From the NCBI GenBank assembly GCA_002402245.1, contig NVVP01000059.1:335-11955 (forward strand): a DNA stretch of 11,621 bases. The letters run 5' to 3'. Positions 1 through 7,795 of the stretch are shown one piece after another; position 1 is the first letter of the stretch; each line of letters starts with the position of its first letter. Under the pieces are notes generated by a model. That model worked only from the letters and a program-made list of their open reading frames with translations. It was not told the origin of the DNA and searched no databases. Source of the DNA: Gammaproteobacteria bacterium. GTDB taxonomy: Bacteria > Pseudomonadota > Gammaproteobacteria > Nitrosococcales > Methylophagaceae. The translations under genes and the position numbers were made by a program.

Positions 1-3000
1 TATTTAACACAGTACCATTGATCATATATTCACAACCAAAGTCACCTAAGCCTTCAACAACGGCCATAGCACCTGAGTTACGCACAGCAAAACGGTCACC
101 TGCTTCACCATTAATAAAGGCCATACCACCTACGGCACCGAATAGAGCAAAGTTACCGATTAAGGTATTTTGTTGCCCGTTAGTAACGCCGTCATTAGTA
201 GGCACTTTAACGGAGATAACACCGCCACTGAGTCCTTTACCAACGCCATCGTTACACGTACCTTCATGATGCATATGCATGCCGACAATATTAAATGCAC
301 CGTAGCTTTGCCCTGCACTACCTGTGGTATTAATACGTACTGTGCCTTCATTACCTAGGTAACGACGACCGTTATGACCGGTATATAAAGAATGAATGTT
401 ATCAAGCGCTTTATCATCAAGCTCGTAATTAAGTGTTCGTTCAATATCAATGGCAAGTTGGCCACCAACAGATTTATTACGGTTATTTAATTTGTAAGCA
501 TCACCTTCTAATGTAATAGATGATTTATTACCTGAGTAAATATCTTTACGCACACTTTCTAAGGCTAAATCATCAACGGTGAAATCAGCTTCAAGGTAAA
601 TCGGCTTGGCGATTTTAACCGTGTCGACTTGAGCCAATAAGCCGCGTAAGTCGAGTTCACCCACTATGCTTTTATGAGCAATTAATTGTAATAGATCAGT
701 TCGGCCACGGATTTCAGCTAAGCTAGTGAAGCCTAAGTCAGCTAATAGTAAACGTACTTCTTGTGCCAGATTCATATAATACTGGGCTAAGACACGTGCA
801 TCACCATCATAGACTTCAGGGTTGGTGGTTAAGCCAACAGGACATTTAATGTTACATGTTTTCGCTTGAACACAACCCAACATCATTAATGCCGCGGTAC
901 CAAACTCAAAGCTATCAGCACCTAAAATGGCTGATTTAATTACGTCACTACCTAATTGATGAGCACCTGAAGTACGTAATATTACTTTGTCTCGTAAACC
1001 GTTTTCACATAATGCTTTATGAACTTCGGCAATACCAATTTCAGCGGCACGCCCTGTATGTTTTAAGCTAGTTACTTGTGCTGCACCTGTACCACCTGAA
1101 CCACCGGCGACATTAATAACATCAGCACCTGCCTTGGCAACACCAACTGCAATGGTGCCGATACCTTCTGAAGAGACTAGTTTAACGATGACACGGCGGC
1201 GAGTCGCCTTACAATCATGAATAAGCTGGCCTAAATCTTCAATTGAATAGGTATCATGATGTGGAGGAGGAGAAACGAGCTCTACACCCGGAGTACCACC
1301 ACGCATAGCTGCGATCTCAACGGTGACTTTCTTGGCGGGTAATTGTCCACCTTCACCCGGTTTTGCACCTTGAGCAATTTTAATTTCTACTTCTTCAAGT
1401 AATGGATCGGCTAAATAACCCGCCCAAACACCAAAACGACCGGAAGCAAACTGACGAATCTTACTGGCAAGAATACTGTTTGAACGAGAGAACTCTTCAC
1501 CACCCTCACCACTATTCGATAAGCCGCCAACAATATTAGTACCTTGAGCCACAGCACGATGAGCAGGCTTAACTAAAGCACCATAACTCATCGCACCTGA
1601 GGTAAATGTTTTGGTGATTTGATGAGCGGGTTGAACGCGATCTAATACAATCGCATCAGGTGCTTGTTTAATTCGCTCTAAGTAATTTAAGAAATGATGT
1701 GCTGCTGCAATAGACAGGAAGCCATCTTTAACTGAAATTTTATAATCAGAGTTTGAGAAACGTTGTTCAAAGTGTTTGTCTAGTTGGATTAACCGTTCAT
1801 TACTATTGTTGTCACCTTGAGAAAAGGAAACGTTGAACACGCCTAATTGTTGTTGCTTAACGACAAGGCCTCGGATGAGGTAAACATTATTACCACGGAT
1901 ATTTTGACTGCCTAGAAGTTGGTTAAACTCTTCGGTGGTATTGGCATTGCTAATATCAACAGGCAAAGCCATGACATCACGTAATGTAGCAGGGCGGCTA
2001 TGGCGCTCCTTGGTCATTTCGGTGATGAACTGAGTGTAAGCTGGCGTAATTTTATGATTATCAAGTTGTTCTGGAGTACGCGCTTCATAACCAAAATCAC
2101 GGTAATGGTTATCACTACCCAGATCATCATCACCGAGTAAGCTCAAGTGTTTAGCTTGGTCTTGCTCAATATAAGTGATTTCTTCTTTGTACATATGGCC
2201 ATATTCACGTACTGACGTGACACCAAAACTATGACCCGCACCTTCACTACGTTCTTTAAATAAACCTAGATTAGGAACGTCACTATTTTCTTCAGCTGTT
2301 TTGCTTGCCAATGCATGCCATTTGGCACTAGAACGAGCAATATCAAGGAAATGAACACCGCCGACAGGGGCATCAATCTCAGGGAAAATACGTTTAAGAT
2401 GAGGCTCTTTAGTATCTAAGAAGCTACTTTCGAAAAACTCACCACCAATGTAGCTTTCAGCTGTACATAAGCCAAATTTACCCATTGTTTTCATTAATGA
2501 TTTATTAATGGCTTTTTGGAAGTTCTTCATAGCCGCATCAGAATTGGCACTATTAAGTTCTTCAGCTCGGCTTTGAGCGCTGATAGCAAAGATGGCTGAA
2601 GCACCAAAACCAAGGGCTGTGGCGACATCATGTGTTGATGCTATTTGGCCACTATCCGCGATTAAGCTTGAGTTAAAGCGTAAACCACATTTGATTAATC
2701 GTTGGTTAGCAGAGGCTATAGCTAATAATAATGGGATCGCTGCCTGTGTTGATGAAATAGTACGATCAGATAAAACAATAATGCCGGTATTGTTACGCGC
2801 TGCTTGTTCAACGTCATCACACAATTTATTGAGGGCTAGTTCTAACAAGCTGGCATTACGCTTAGCATTGTTATAGTCAGGCAGGTAAGTCATTGCCACA
2901 ACTTGAGTTGCTACAGATTTTTGGCCAAGGATCTTAGCTAAATCTTGTTGCAATAACACTGGTGATTGCACAATAAGTTGTTGTTGATCTTCAACAAAGC

Positions 3001-4660
3001 CCGGTTTTCCACCTAAAGCGACGCGTAAGGTCATACCATCTGCTTCGCGGATACTATCTAATGGAGGATTAGTCACTTGAGCAAAACGTTGGCTAAAGTA
3101 TTGACTCATGCCGCCTTCTTGATCCGTTAAGGCATTGGGAGTCAGACCATAACCCATGGCATAAACACGTTCAGCACCTGATTCAAGCATGGTGTCGAGT
3201 AAGAATCTAAAGCTTTCTTGATTTAAATAATAAGCAATATGTTGATTATTGGTATCTAACTCATTGTCTCTCGATGTGATGCTATCATCTAAATCAGTAA
3301 TTTTATCCAGAGTTAGCGTTGCATCTTGTAATAACTGTTTGTAGTCTTTACGGGCAGCTAAAGTCTGTAAATATTCAGTACCAGTATAAGAACGACCATC
3401 TTCGTGAGACCAAAAAATCATATCCCCCGCTTCGATACGACCACGGCTAATAATGTCTTCAGAAGGGAAATCAATCTGTCCCGCTTCTGACATAACCGTT
3501 AAATAGTCTTCAGTTTCAACTGAGCGAAGAGGACGAAGGCCTAGACGATCTAGTCGAGCTCCAATAAATTGGCCATTACCAAATATAATTGCAGCTGGAC
3601 CATCATTTTTTTCTTCATATAAACTGAAGTATTCCAGCATCGCAGCAACATCAGCATCCAAATTAGGCATGTTTTCCCATGCTGGAGGCATCATTGCCAC
3701 TATAGATTCCACTAAGCTTAAACCGTCATCCCTAATACGGCGGGCAATGGTTTGATCTAAGCGAGAGCTATCTGATTGGCCTTTAGGAAAATGAACTTCT
3801 TTACCTTGCTGTTTAGCAATTGATTTTTCTGACAGACGATTTTTCTTATCGGTATTCAACTCACCATTATGAGCCATACGACGGAATGGCTGAGCCATCA
3901 TGGTTGCAGGTTCAGTATTAGTTGAAAAGCGGGTGTGGAAAAACACCGAATGAATTTCATGGCTGAGGTTCATCAAGTCTTTAAAGTAAGGCACTACTTC
4001 ATTTGAGTTTAAGCGGCCTTTAAGTACTTGTGTACGCGCACTCATTGAACAAGGGTAGAAACCATCAAGCTCTGCAATTTCGTAACAATCATCTTCAATT
4101 GATTGTAGGCATAAGGCTACTTCAGCATCAAAGTCATTCCAGCTGGCATCAGCTAGTTTGGCACTACGCAGAAAGACGGCTTGTTTAAGTGATAATTGGG
4201 CGCGCACACTGGCATCATTTAATACTGAATTATCAACAGGTACGTCACGCCATAGAACAATAGGGAAATTAAATGAACGTAATTTTTCTTCTACCAGTGC
4301 AATGGCATCATCTTCATACTCTGCTTCTTTAGGTAAGAAGAAGTTAGCTACAGCAAACTCGCCTAATAATAGATCTTTATTATTAGTGAGTTCGCGGAAA
4401 AAATGTTGAGAAAGATCGATGTTAACGCCAGCACCATCACCAATGCCTTCGGCACTCATACCGCCACGATGGGGAATAGTACAAAGTGCTTCATGTGCTT
4501 TGAGTAACACATCATGCGTTTGCGTTGATTTCTTGTGGGTGATGAAACCTACGCCACAACTGTCGCTAGACTTTTCACGATCGTAAAGTTTTCGATCATT
4601 TAAATCTACAATAAAGTCGTTGTTAAATTGTTTGTTTTCTTCAGTTTTAGTTTGTTTCAT
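1..4660 (-). CDS. gltB: Glutamate synthase large-subunit family protein, GltB-like (C-terminus off the left edge)
   Basis: GltB makes glutamate from glutamine and 2-oxoglutarate in the cytoplasm, normally paired with a small NAD(P)H subunit, GltD, which is not in this window. The frame is open from ATG 4658-4660 to the left edge (1553 codons; I checked every line for stops). Visible parts, in order: a 34-residue propeptide and then Cys35 in DSCGVGF, the expected N-terminal nucleophile of a class II glutamine amidotransferase after cleavage; RFSTNT (244-249), HNGELNT (264-270) and SDSSRLD (about 295-302) of the same domain; a central domain ending near RPATLRD (889-895); the FMN/synthase barrel with SGAMSYGAL (1021-1029), AKPGEGGQLP (1099-1108) and SPPPHHDTYS (1130-1139); cysteines 1263, 1269 and 1273 for an Fe-S cluster; and the start of the GXGXG beta-helix (TGSAGQSYG, from about 1446). 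The odd points are about 100 extra residues between 898 and 1014 and the x5/x3 cysteine spacing. E. coli GltB, as I recall it, has about 1490 residues; this one would exceed 1600. Family assignment is firm; whether it is the main assimilatory enzyme or a paralogue is open. Confidence 0.93.
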   Translation of the reverse strand, partial: MKQTKTEENKQFNNDFIVDLNDRKLYDREKSSDSCGVGFITHKKSTQTHDVLLKAHEALCTIPHRGGMSAEGIGDGAGVNIDLSQHFFRELTNNKDLLLGEFAVANFFLPKEAEYEDDAIALVEEKLRSFNFPIVLWRDVPVDNSVLNDASVRAQLSLKQAVFLRSAKLADASWNDFDAEVALCLQSIEDDCYEIAELDGFYPCSMSARTQVLKGRLNSNEVVPYFKDLMNLSHEIHSVFFHTRFSTNTEPATMMAQPFRRMAHNGELNTDKKNRLSEKSIAKQQGKEVHFPKGQSDSSRLDQTIARRIRDDGLSLVESIVAMMPPAWENMPNLDADVAAMLEYFSLYEEKNDGPAAIIFGNGQFIGARLDRLGLRPLRSVETEDYLTVMSEAGQIDFPSEDIISRGRIEAGDMIFWSHEDGRSYTGTEYLQTLAARKDYKQLLQDATLTLDKITDLDDSITSRDNELDTNNQHIAYYLNQESFRFLLDTMLESGAERVYAMGYGLTPNALTDQEGGMSQYFSQRFAQVTNPPLDSIREADGMTLRVALGGKPGFVEDQQQLIVQSPVLLQQDLAKILGQKSVATQVVAMTYLPDYNNAKRNASLLELALNKLCDDVEQAARNNTGIIVLSDRTISSTQAAIPLLLAIASANQRLIKCGLRFNSSLIADSGQIASTHDVATALGFGASAIFAISAQSRAEELNSANSDAAMKNFQKAINKSLMKTMGKFGLCTAESYIGGEFFESSFLDTKEPHLKRIFPEIDAPVGGVHFLDIARSSAKWHALASKTAEENSDVPNLGLFKERSEGAGHSFGVTSVREYGHMYKEEITYIEQDQAKHLSLLGDDDLGSDNHYRDFGYEARTPEQLDNHKITPAYTQFITEMTKERHSRPATLRDVMALPVDISNANTTEEFNQLLGSQNIRGNNVYLIRGLVVKQQQLGVFNVSFSQGDNNSNERLIQLDKHFEQRFSNSDYKISVKDGFLSIAAAHHFLNYLERIKQAPDAIVLDRVQPAHQITKTFTSGAMSYGALVKPAHRAVAQGTNIVGGLSNSGEGGEEFSRSNSILASKIRQFASGRFGVWAGYLADPLLEEVEIKIAQGAKPGEGGQLPAKKVTVEIAAMRGGTPGVELVSPPPHHDTYSIEDLGQLIHDCKATRRRVIVKLVSSEGIGTIAVGVAKAGADVINVAGGSGGTGAAQVTSLKHTGRAAEIGIAEVHKALCENGLRDKVILRTSGAHQLGSDVIKSAILGADSFEFGTAALMMLGCVQAKTCNIKCPVGLTTNPEVYDGDARVLAQYYMNLAQEVRLLLADLGFTSLAEIRGRTDLLQLIAHKSIVGELDLRGLLAQVDTVKIAKPIYLEADFTVDDLALESVRKDIYSGNKSSITLEGDAYKLNNRNKSVGGQLAIDIERTLNYELDDKALDNIHSLYTGHNGRRYLGNEGTVRINTTGSAGQSYGAFNIVGMHMHHEGTCNDGVGKGLSGGVISVKVPTNDGVTNGQQNTLIGNFALFGAVGGMAFINGEAGDRFAVRNSGAMAVVEGLGDFGCEYMINGTVLN

Positions 4661-4756
4661 CGGTATATCATCAACGTTAGTCTTGGTGAGATGAATTAAA
4701 GCAGTGTTAATTGTAGAACTGTTTTAATTTGCGTCGCACAAAGTTTTTTATTAATT

Positions 4757-4775
4757 GCAGATATGCATTATCTGC
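4757..4775. repeat. Perfect 7-bp inverted repeat in the gltB leader
   Basis: GCAGATA (4757-4763) and TATCTGC (4769-4775) flank a 5-base loop, TGCAT, that is nearly self-complementary, so the whole site is close to one long palindrome. It lies about 100 bp upstream of the gltB start on the minus strand. It could be a protein-binding operator or a hairpin in the gltB 5' leader. There is no T-run after it on the minus strand, so it is not an intrinsic terminator of gltB transcription. Confidence 0.5.
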
Positions 4776-4842
4776 GGCTATTTCCATACGAGGAGTAATG
4801 TTTAAAGGACGTGCTAAACCTCATTGTTGAATAGTAAGTATT

Positions 4843-4854
4843 CTATTTATATAG
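4843..4854. repeat. Copy 1 of a 12-bp direct repeat (CTATTTATATAG)
   Basis: The same 12 bases recur exactly at 4987-4998, 144 bp away in the same orientation. The unit is itself nearly palindromic. On the minus strand it reads CTATATAAATAG, which contains a TATAAA hexamer, so each copy could act as a -10 element for gltB. The -35 regions are poor, so this is suggestive only. A chance repeat in AT-rich DNA cannot be excluded. Confidence 0.4.
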
Positions 4855-4894
4855 TGTTCATTTAATTTGCTTGTAGGCAGTGGATAACTTGACC

Positions 4895-4919
4895 AGTAGA
4901 GGCTTTACATTACTCTACT
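4895..4919. repeat. 7-bp inverted repeat (AGTAGAG / CTCTACT)
   Basis: AGTAGAG (4895-4901) and CTCTACT (4913-4919) are perfectly complementary around an 11-base loop. Just to the right, GGGGT (4925-4929) can pair with ACCCC (4945-4949) across 15 bases, giving two adjacent stem-loops on either strand. No T-run follows in a terminator-like position. It may be an operator or part of a structured leader. Confidence 0.4.
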
Positions 4920-4986
4920 ATTTGGGGGTTATTCCTTTATTGCCACCCCGGTGCAGAAGACAATGAATCGGGTTAGGATTCTTGCG

Positions 4987-5006
4987 CTATTTATATAGAT
5001 AAATAG
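4987..5006. repeat. 8-bp inverted repeat containing copy 2 of the 12-bp repeat
   Basis: CTATTTAT (4987-4994) pairs perfectly with ATAAATAG (4999-5006) around the 4-base loop ATAG. The left part is the second copy of the 12-mer at 4843-4854. An A-run at about 5014-5023 follows on the plus strand. On the minus strand this becomes a T-run that precedes the hairpin, so neither strand forms a standard terminator. A regulator-binding site is the simplest reading. Confidence 0.45.
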
Positions 5007-5101
5007 TTGCCAAAGAAAAAAAAGAGCACCAAATACTAATGCTTTAGAGGGTAAAGGTCAATAAATAACGCCTATAGCTAGCATTCTTATAAGGCTATTA
5101 A

Positions 5102-5129
5102 TTGTATGTGCGGTATATCGCATTATTAT
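5102..5129 (+). promoter_or_regulatory. Weak candidate sigma-70 promoter for the redoxin-tkt unit
   Basis: TTGTAT (5102-5107) lies 16 bases before TATTAT (5124-5129). The -10 matches the consensus at five of six positions, the -35 at only three. It would give a leader of about 90 bases before the redoxin start. In DNA this AT-rich such matches arise by chance, so this is only the best of several weak candidates. Confidence 0.25.
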
Positions 5130-5180
5130 GATTAATCTGCTAATATCCTGAAAATATTGAGGCCTTTAACGATAATTTTT

Positions 5181-5203
5181 TTGATAGATGAAGGTTGATA
5201 GAT
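5181..5203 (+). repeat. Two direct copies of TTGATAGAT in the redoxin leader
   Basis: TTGATAGAT occurs at 5181-5189 and again at 5195-5203, with a 14-bp period, ending 23 bases before the redoxin start codon. Such paired sites can be binding sites for a regulator on the promoter or leader, but the repeat is short and no known operator is recognised. Confidence 0.35.
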
Positions 5204-5226
5204 AGATTAATTTTACGTGAGATTTT

Positions 5227-5784
5227 ATGGTTAGTTTGGAAACACCCGTTTGTGATTTTGACCTGCCTGCGATAGATTTTTCATTGCCCGGTACTGATGG
5301 AAAAGTATGGACACTGGACGATTGCCGTGGAGACAACGGTTTGTTGGTGATGTTTATTTGTAATCATTGCCCCTATGTAAAATCCATTCTTGATCGCTTA
5401 GTTCGAGATACAAATGAACTGAAAGAATTAGGCATTAACACGGTGGCAATCATGGCAAATGATGTCGCAGATTATGCAGAAGACTCATTTGAAAACATGC
5501 AAGGTCTTGCACTAGAACAACAGTTCTCATTTCCCTACTTATTAGATGAAACACAGCAAACTGCCCAGCAATACGGCGCAGTATGTACCCCCGATTTCTT
5601 TGGTTATAACAAAGATCTGAAATTGCAGTATCGTGGTCGATTAGACGCGAGTAAAAAAGAAGCTGCAGCAGCGGATGCACGACGAGATTTATTTGAAGCA
5701 ATGAAACAGGTTGCTGCAACAGGTCGTGGTCCACAACAACAAATACCTAGTATGGGTTGCTCGATCAAATGGCGAGCAGCTTAA
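5227..5784 (+). CDS. Thioredoxin-fold redoxin (PRX-like, CNHC motif), cytoplasmic
   Basis: A 185-residue thioredoxin-fold protein of the AhpC/TSA-redoxin group (the PRX-like family usually annotated 'thioredoxin family protein'). Family signatures are strong: FICNHCPYV with Cys45-x-x-Cys48 as the probable redox pair, FPYLLDETQ (102-110), GAVCTPDFF (117-125) with the thioredoxin-type Pro122, YRGRLD near residue 155, and the C-terminal PSMGCSIKW (174-182). There is no signal peptide or membrane segment, so it should act in the cytoplasm. The exact substrate of this family is not established as far as I know; a thiol oxidoreductase or peroxidase role is inferred from the fold. The start at ATG 5227 has only a weak ribosome site (GTGAG at 5217-5221) but gives the normal family length. 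The stop is 25 bp before tkt, which suggests co-transcription. Confidence 0.88.
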   Translation: MVSLETPVCDFDLPAIDFSLPGTDGKVWTLDDCRGDNGLLVMFICNHCPYVKSILDRLVRDTNELKELGINTVAIMANDVADYAEDSFENMQGLALEQQFSFPYLLDETQQTAQQYGAVCTPDFFGYNKDLKLQYRGRLDASKKEAAAADARRDLFEAMKQVAATGRGPQQQIPSMGCSIKWRAA

Positions 5785-5795
5785 ATTTTTTAATC

Positions 5796-5800
5796 AGGAG
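5796..5800 (+). promoter_or_regulatory. Ribosome binding site that fixes the tkt start
   Basis: AGGAG (5796-5800) lies 9 bases before ATG 5810-5812. The tkt frame is open further upstream to an ATG at 5711 inside the redoxin gene, but that start has no such site and would add 33 residues absent from transketolases. This site is the reason for choosing 5810. Confidence 0.8.
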
Positions 5801-5809
5801 AATGTAAAA

Positions 5810-7795
5810 ATGGCTACACGTAGACATTTAGCAAACGCCATCCGTGCTTTAACGATGGATGCAGTGCAAAAAGCAAAATCTGGTCACCCAGGTGCACCTA
5901 TGGGTATGGCGGATATTGCTGAAGTATTGTGGAATGACCACATGAACCACAATCCAACAAACCCAGAATGGGCTGATCGCGATCGTTTTATCTTATCTAA
6001 CGGTCACGGTTCAATGTTGATTTACTCATTGTTGCATTTGTCAGGTTATGACTTGCCAATGTCTTCATTATCTTCTTTCCGTCAGCTTCACTCGCAATGT
6101 GCGGGTCACCCTGAATACGGTTACGCTCCAGGTATTGAAACAACAACAGGTCCTTTAGGCCAAGGTATCACCAACGCAGTAGGTTTTGCGATGGCTGAAA
6201 AATTAATGGCTGATCAATTTAACAAACCAGGCCATGACATCGTTGACCATAATACATACGTATTCTTAGGCGATGGTTGTTTAATGGAAGGTATCTCTCA
6301 TGAAGCAGCAGCACTTGCTGGAACATGGGGTCTTGGTAAATTAGTTGCATTCTGGGATGACAACAATATTTCTATCGATGGTCACATTGATGGTTGGTAC
6401 ACAGATGACACTGTTAAGCGTTTTGAAGCTTACGGCTGGCATGTTGTATCTGTTGATGGCCATGATGCTGATGCTATTACGGCTGCAGTTAAAGAAGCTA
6501 AGTCTGTTACAGACAAGCCTTCAATGATTTGCTGTAAAACAATCATCGGTTTTGGTTCTCCAAACAAATCTGGTAGCCATGACTGTCATGGTGCTGCATT
6601 AGGTGATGAAGAAGTTGCATTAGTTCGTAAAGAATTAAACTGGGATTCAGCACCATTTGAAATCCCTGCTGATGTTTATGAAGGTTGGGATGCTAAAGCA
6701 GCTGGCGCAGACAAAGAAGCAGCTTGGAATGCTAAATTCGAAGCTTATGCAGCTGAATTCCCTGAATTAGCGGCTGAGTTTACTCGTCGTAACTCAAATG
6801 AATTACCTGCTAACTGGAAAGAAGCAACAGATGCATTCATTGCAGAAACAAATGAAGCGGGTGCTACATTAGCGTCTCGTCAAGCATCACAAAAAACAAT
6901 TGCTGCTTTAGCACCTTTATTACCTGAATTCTTAGGTGGTAGTGCTGATTTAACCGGTTCTAACTTAACAAGCTGTGATAGCTTTAAGCATGTATCGGGT
7001 AAAGAGCCAGGTAACTACATTTCTTACGGTGTACGTGAGTTTGGTATGTACGCAATCATGAATGGTATGGCACTACACGGTGGTTTAATTCCATTCGGTG
7101 GCACATTCCACATGTTCTCTGACTATGCAAAATCTGCTTTCCGCATGGCTGCATTGATGAAAATCCGTACTATCGCAGTATTGACACATGACTCTATCGG
7201 TCAAGGTGAAGATGGTCCAACTCATCAACCTATCGAAAACACATCTGCAATGCGTTATATCCCTAATATGGATGTATGGCGCCCTTCAGATTCTGTTGAA
7301 GTTGCAATTGCATGGACATCTGCGATTGAACGTAAAGATGGCCCTTCAAGCTTAGTATTTAGTCGTCAAGGTATTGTTGGTCGTACACATGATGTTGCTG
7401 ACTTTGATGGAATACGCAAAGGTGCTTACGTTTTAGTTGAAGCCAAAGGTAATGCTGATGTAATCATTATCGGTACAGGTAGTGAAGTTGATTTAGCAGT
7501 TAAAGCTCAAGAAGCTTTAGCAGCTGATGGAATCAATGCTCGCGTTGTTTCTATGCCATCTACTAACGTGTTTGATCGTCAAGACCAAGCATACAAAGAT
7601 AGCATCTTAACTCCAGGCGTTAAACGTGTTGCGGTTGAAGCCGGTGTAACTGACTTCTGGCGTAAATATGTTGGTCTAGAAGGCGGCGTTGTCGGTATCG
7701 ATACATTTGGTGAATCTGCACCAGGTGGCGTATTGATGGAGCACTTCGGCTTCACAGTTGAAAACGTTGTTAAGACTGTAAAAGAAGTACTATAA
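5810..7795 (+). CDS. tkt: Transketolase
   Basis: Transketolase moves two-carbon ketol units between sugar phosphates, using thiamine diphosphate and a divalent metal, in the non-oxidative pentose phosphate pathway or the Calvin cycle. The 661-residue product matches E. coli TktA (663) nearly end to end. Visible key residues are His26 in SGHPGAPMG, NGHGS near 64-68, the cofactor motif that begins GDGCLMEG near 154-161 and ends in DDNNIS, GSHDCHG, the catalytic Glu410 in VREFGM, and His472 in EDGPTHQP. The domains follow the usual order: PP domain, Pyr domain, C-terminal domain. Codons are strongly biased (for example GGT, CGT and GAA), as expected for a highly expressed gene. It follows the redoxin gene by 25 bp and ends at an intrinsic terminator, so the two probably form a bicistronic unit. 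Confidence 0.97.
   Translation: MATRRHLANAIRALTMDAVQKAKSGHPGAPMGMADIAEVLWNDHMNHNPTNPEWADRDRFILSNGHGSMLIYSLLHLSGYDLPMSSLSSFRQLHSQCAGHPEYGYAPGIETTTGPLGQGITNAVGFAMAEKLMADQFNKPGHDIVDHNTYVFLGDGCLMEGISHEAAALAGTWGLGKLVAFWDDNNISIDGHIDGWYTDDTVKRFEAYGWHVVSVDGHDADAITAAVKEAKSVTDKPSMICCKTIIGFGSPNKSGSHDCHGAALGDEEVALVRKELNWDSAPFEIPADVYEGWDAKAAGADKEAAWNAKFEAYAAEFPELAAEFTRRNSNELPANWKEATDAFIAETNEAGATLASRQASQKTIAALAPLLPEFLGGSADLTGSNLTSCDSFKHVSGKEPGNYISYGVREFGMYAIMNGMALHGGLIPFGGTFHMFSDYAKSAFRMAALMKIRTIAVLTHDSIGQGEDGPTHQPIENTSAMRYIPNMDVWRPSDSVEVAIAWTSAIERKDGPSSLVFSRQGIVGRTHDVADFDGIRKGAYVLVEAKGNADVIIIGTGSEVDLAVKAQEALAADGINARVVSMPSTNVFDRQDQAYKDSILTPGVKRVAVEAGVTDFWRKYVGLEGGVVGIDTFGESAPGGVLMEHFGFTVENVVKTVKEVL

Larger units (their letters stand above)
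4661..5226. other. Divergent intergenic region between gltB and the redoxin gene
   Basis: This 566-bp stretch should hold the promoters of both divergent genes. I find no credible coding frame, tRNA or recognisable riboswitch. It is AT-rich and holds four short dyads (4757-4775, 4895-4919, 4925-4949, 4987-5006), an imperfect one (GCCTATA at 5070-5076 against TATAAGGC at 5088-5095), a 12-bp repeat (4843-4854 and 4987-4998) and a 9-bp repeat (5181-5189 and 5195-5203). None is followed by a T-run in the right direction, so none is a good terminator. For the minus strand, TATA-like boxes exist around 4846-4853 and 4990-4996, but neither has a good -35. No sigma-54 type GG-N10-GC pair was seen ahead of gltB. 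Confidence 0.6.

Noticed and set aside
2592..2876. 94-codon open frame on the plus strand
   Set aside because: It runs antisense within the continuous gltB coding sequence and has no family features or ribosome site. Other plus-strand frames at 18-269, 170-358 and 4158-4409 were dropped for the same reason.
4763..4830. Two tiny overlapping frames on the plus strand (11 and 10 codons, joined at TAATG) with AGGAG nearby
   Set aside because: The AGGAG is only 2 bases from the second ATG, the peptides have no leader-peptide pattern, and no plus-strand gene follows closely. Chance is the best explanation.
4889..4917. TTGACC (4889-4894) as a -35 box on the plus strand
   Set aside because: The -35 is good but no -10 hexamer better than TACTCT is found at 15-19 bases, and the site would leave a leader of about 300 bases.
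5450..5734. 94-codon open frame on the minus strand opposite the redoxin gene
   Set aside because: It is the complement of a well-supported gene and its product has no recognisable features.
5711..5809. In-frame 33-codon extension of tkt upstream to ATG 5711
   Set aside because: It lies inside the redoxin gene in another frame, has no ribosome site, and does not resemble transketolase N-termini. The start at 5810 gives the family's normal length with a good ribosome site.
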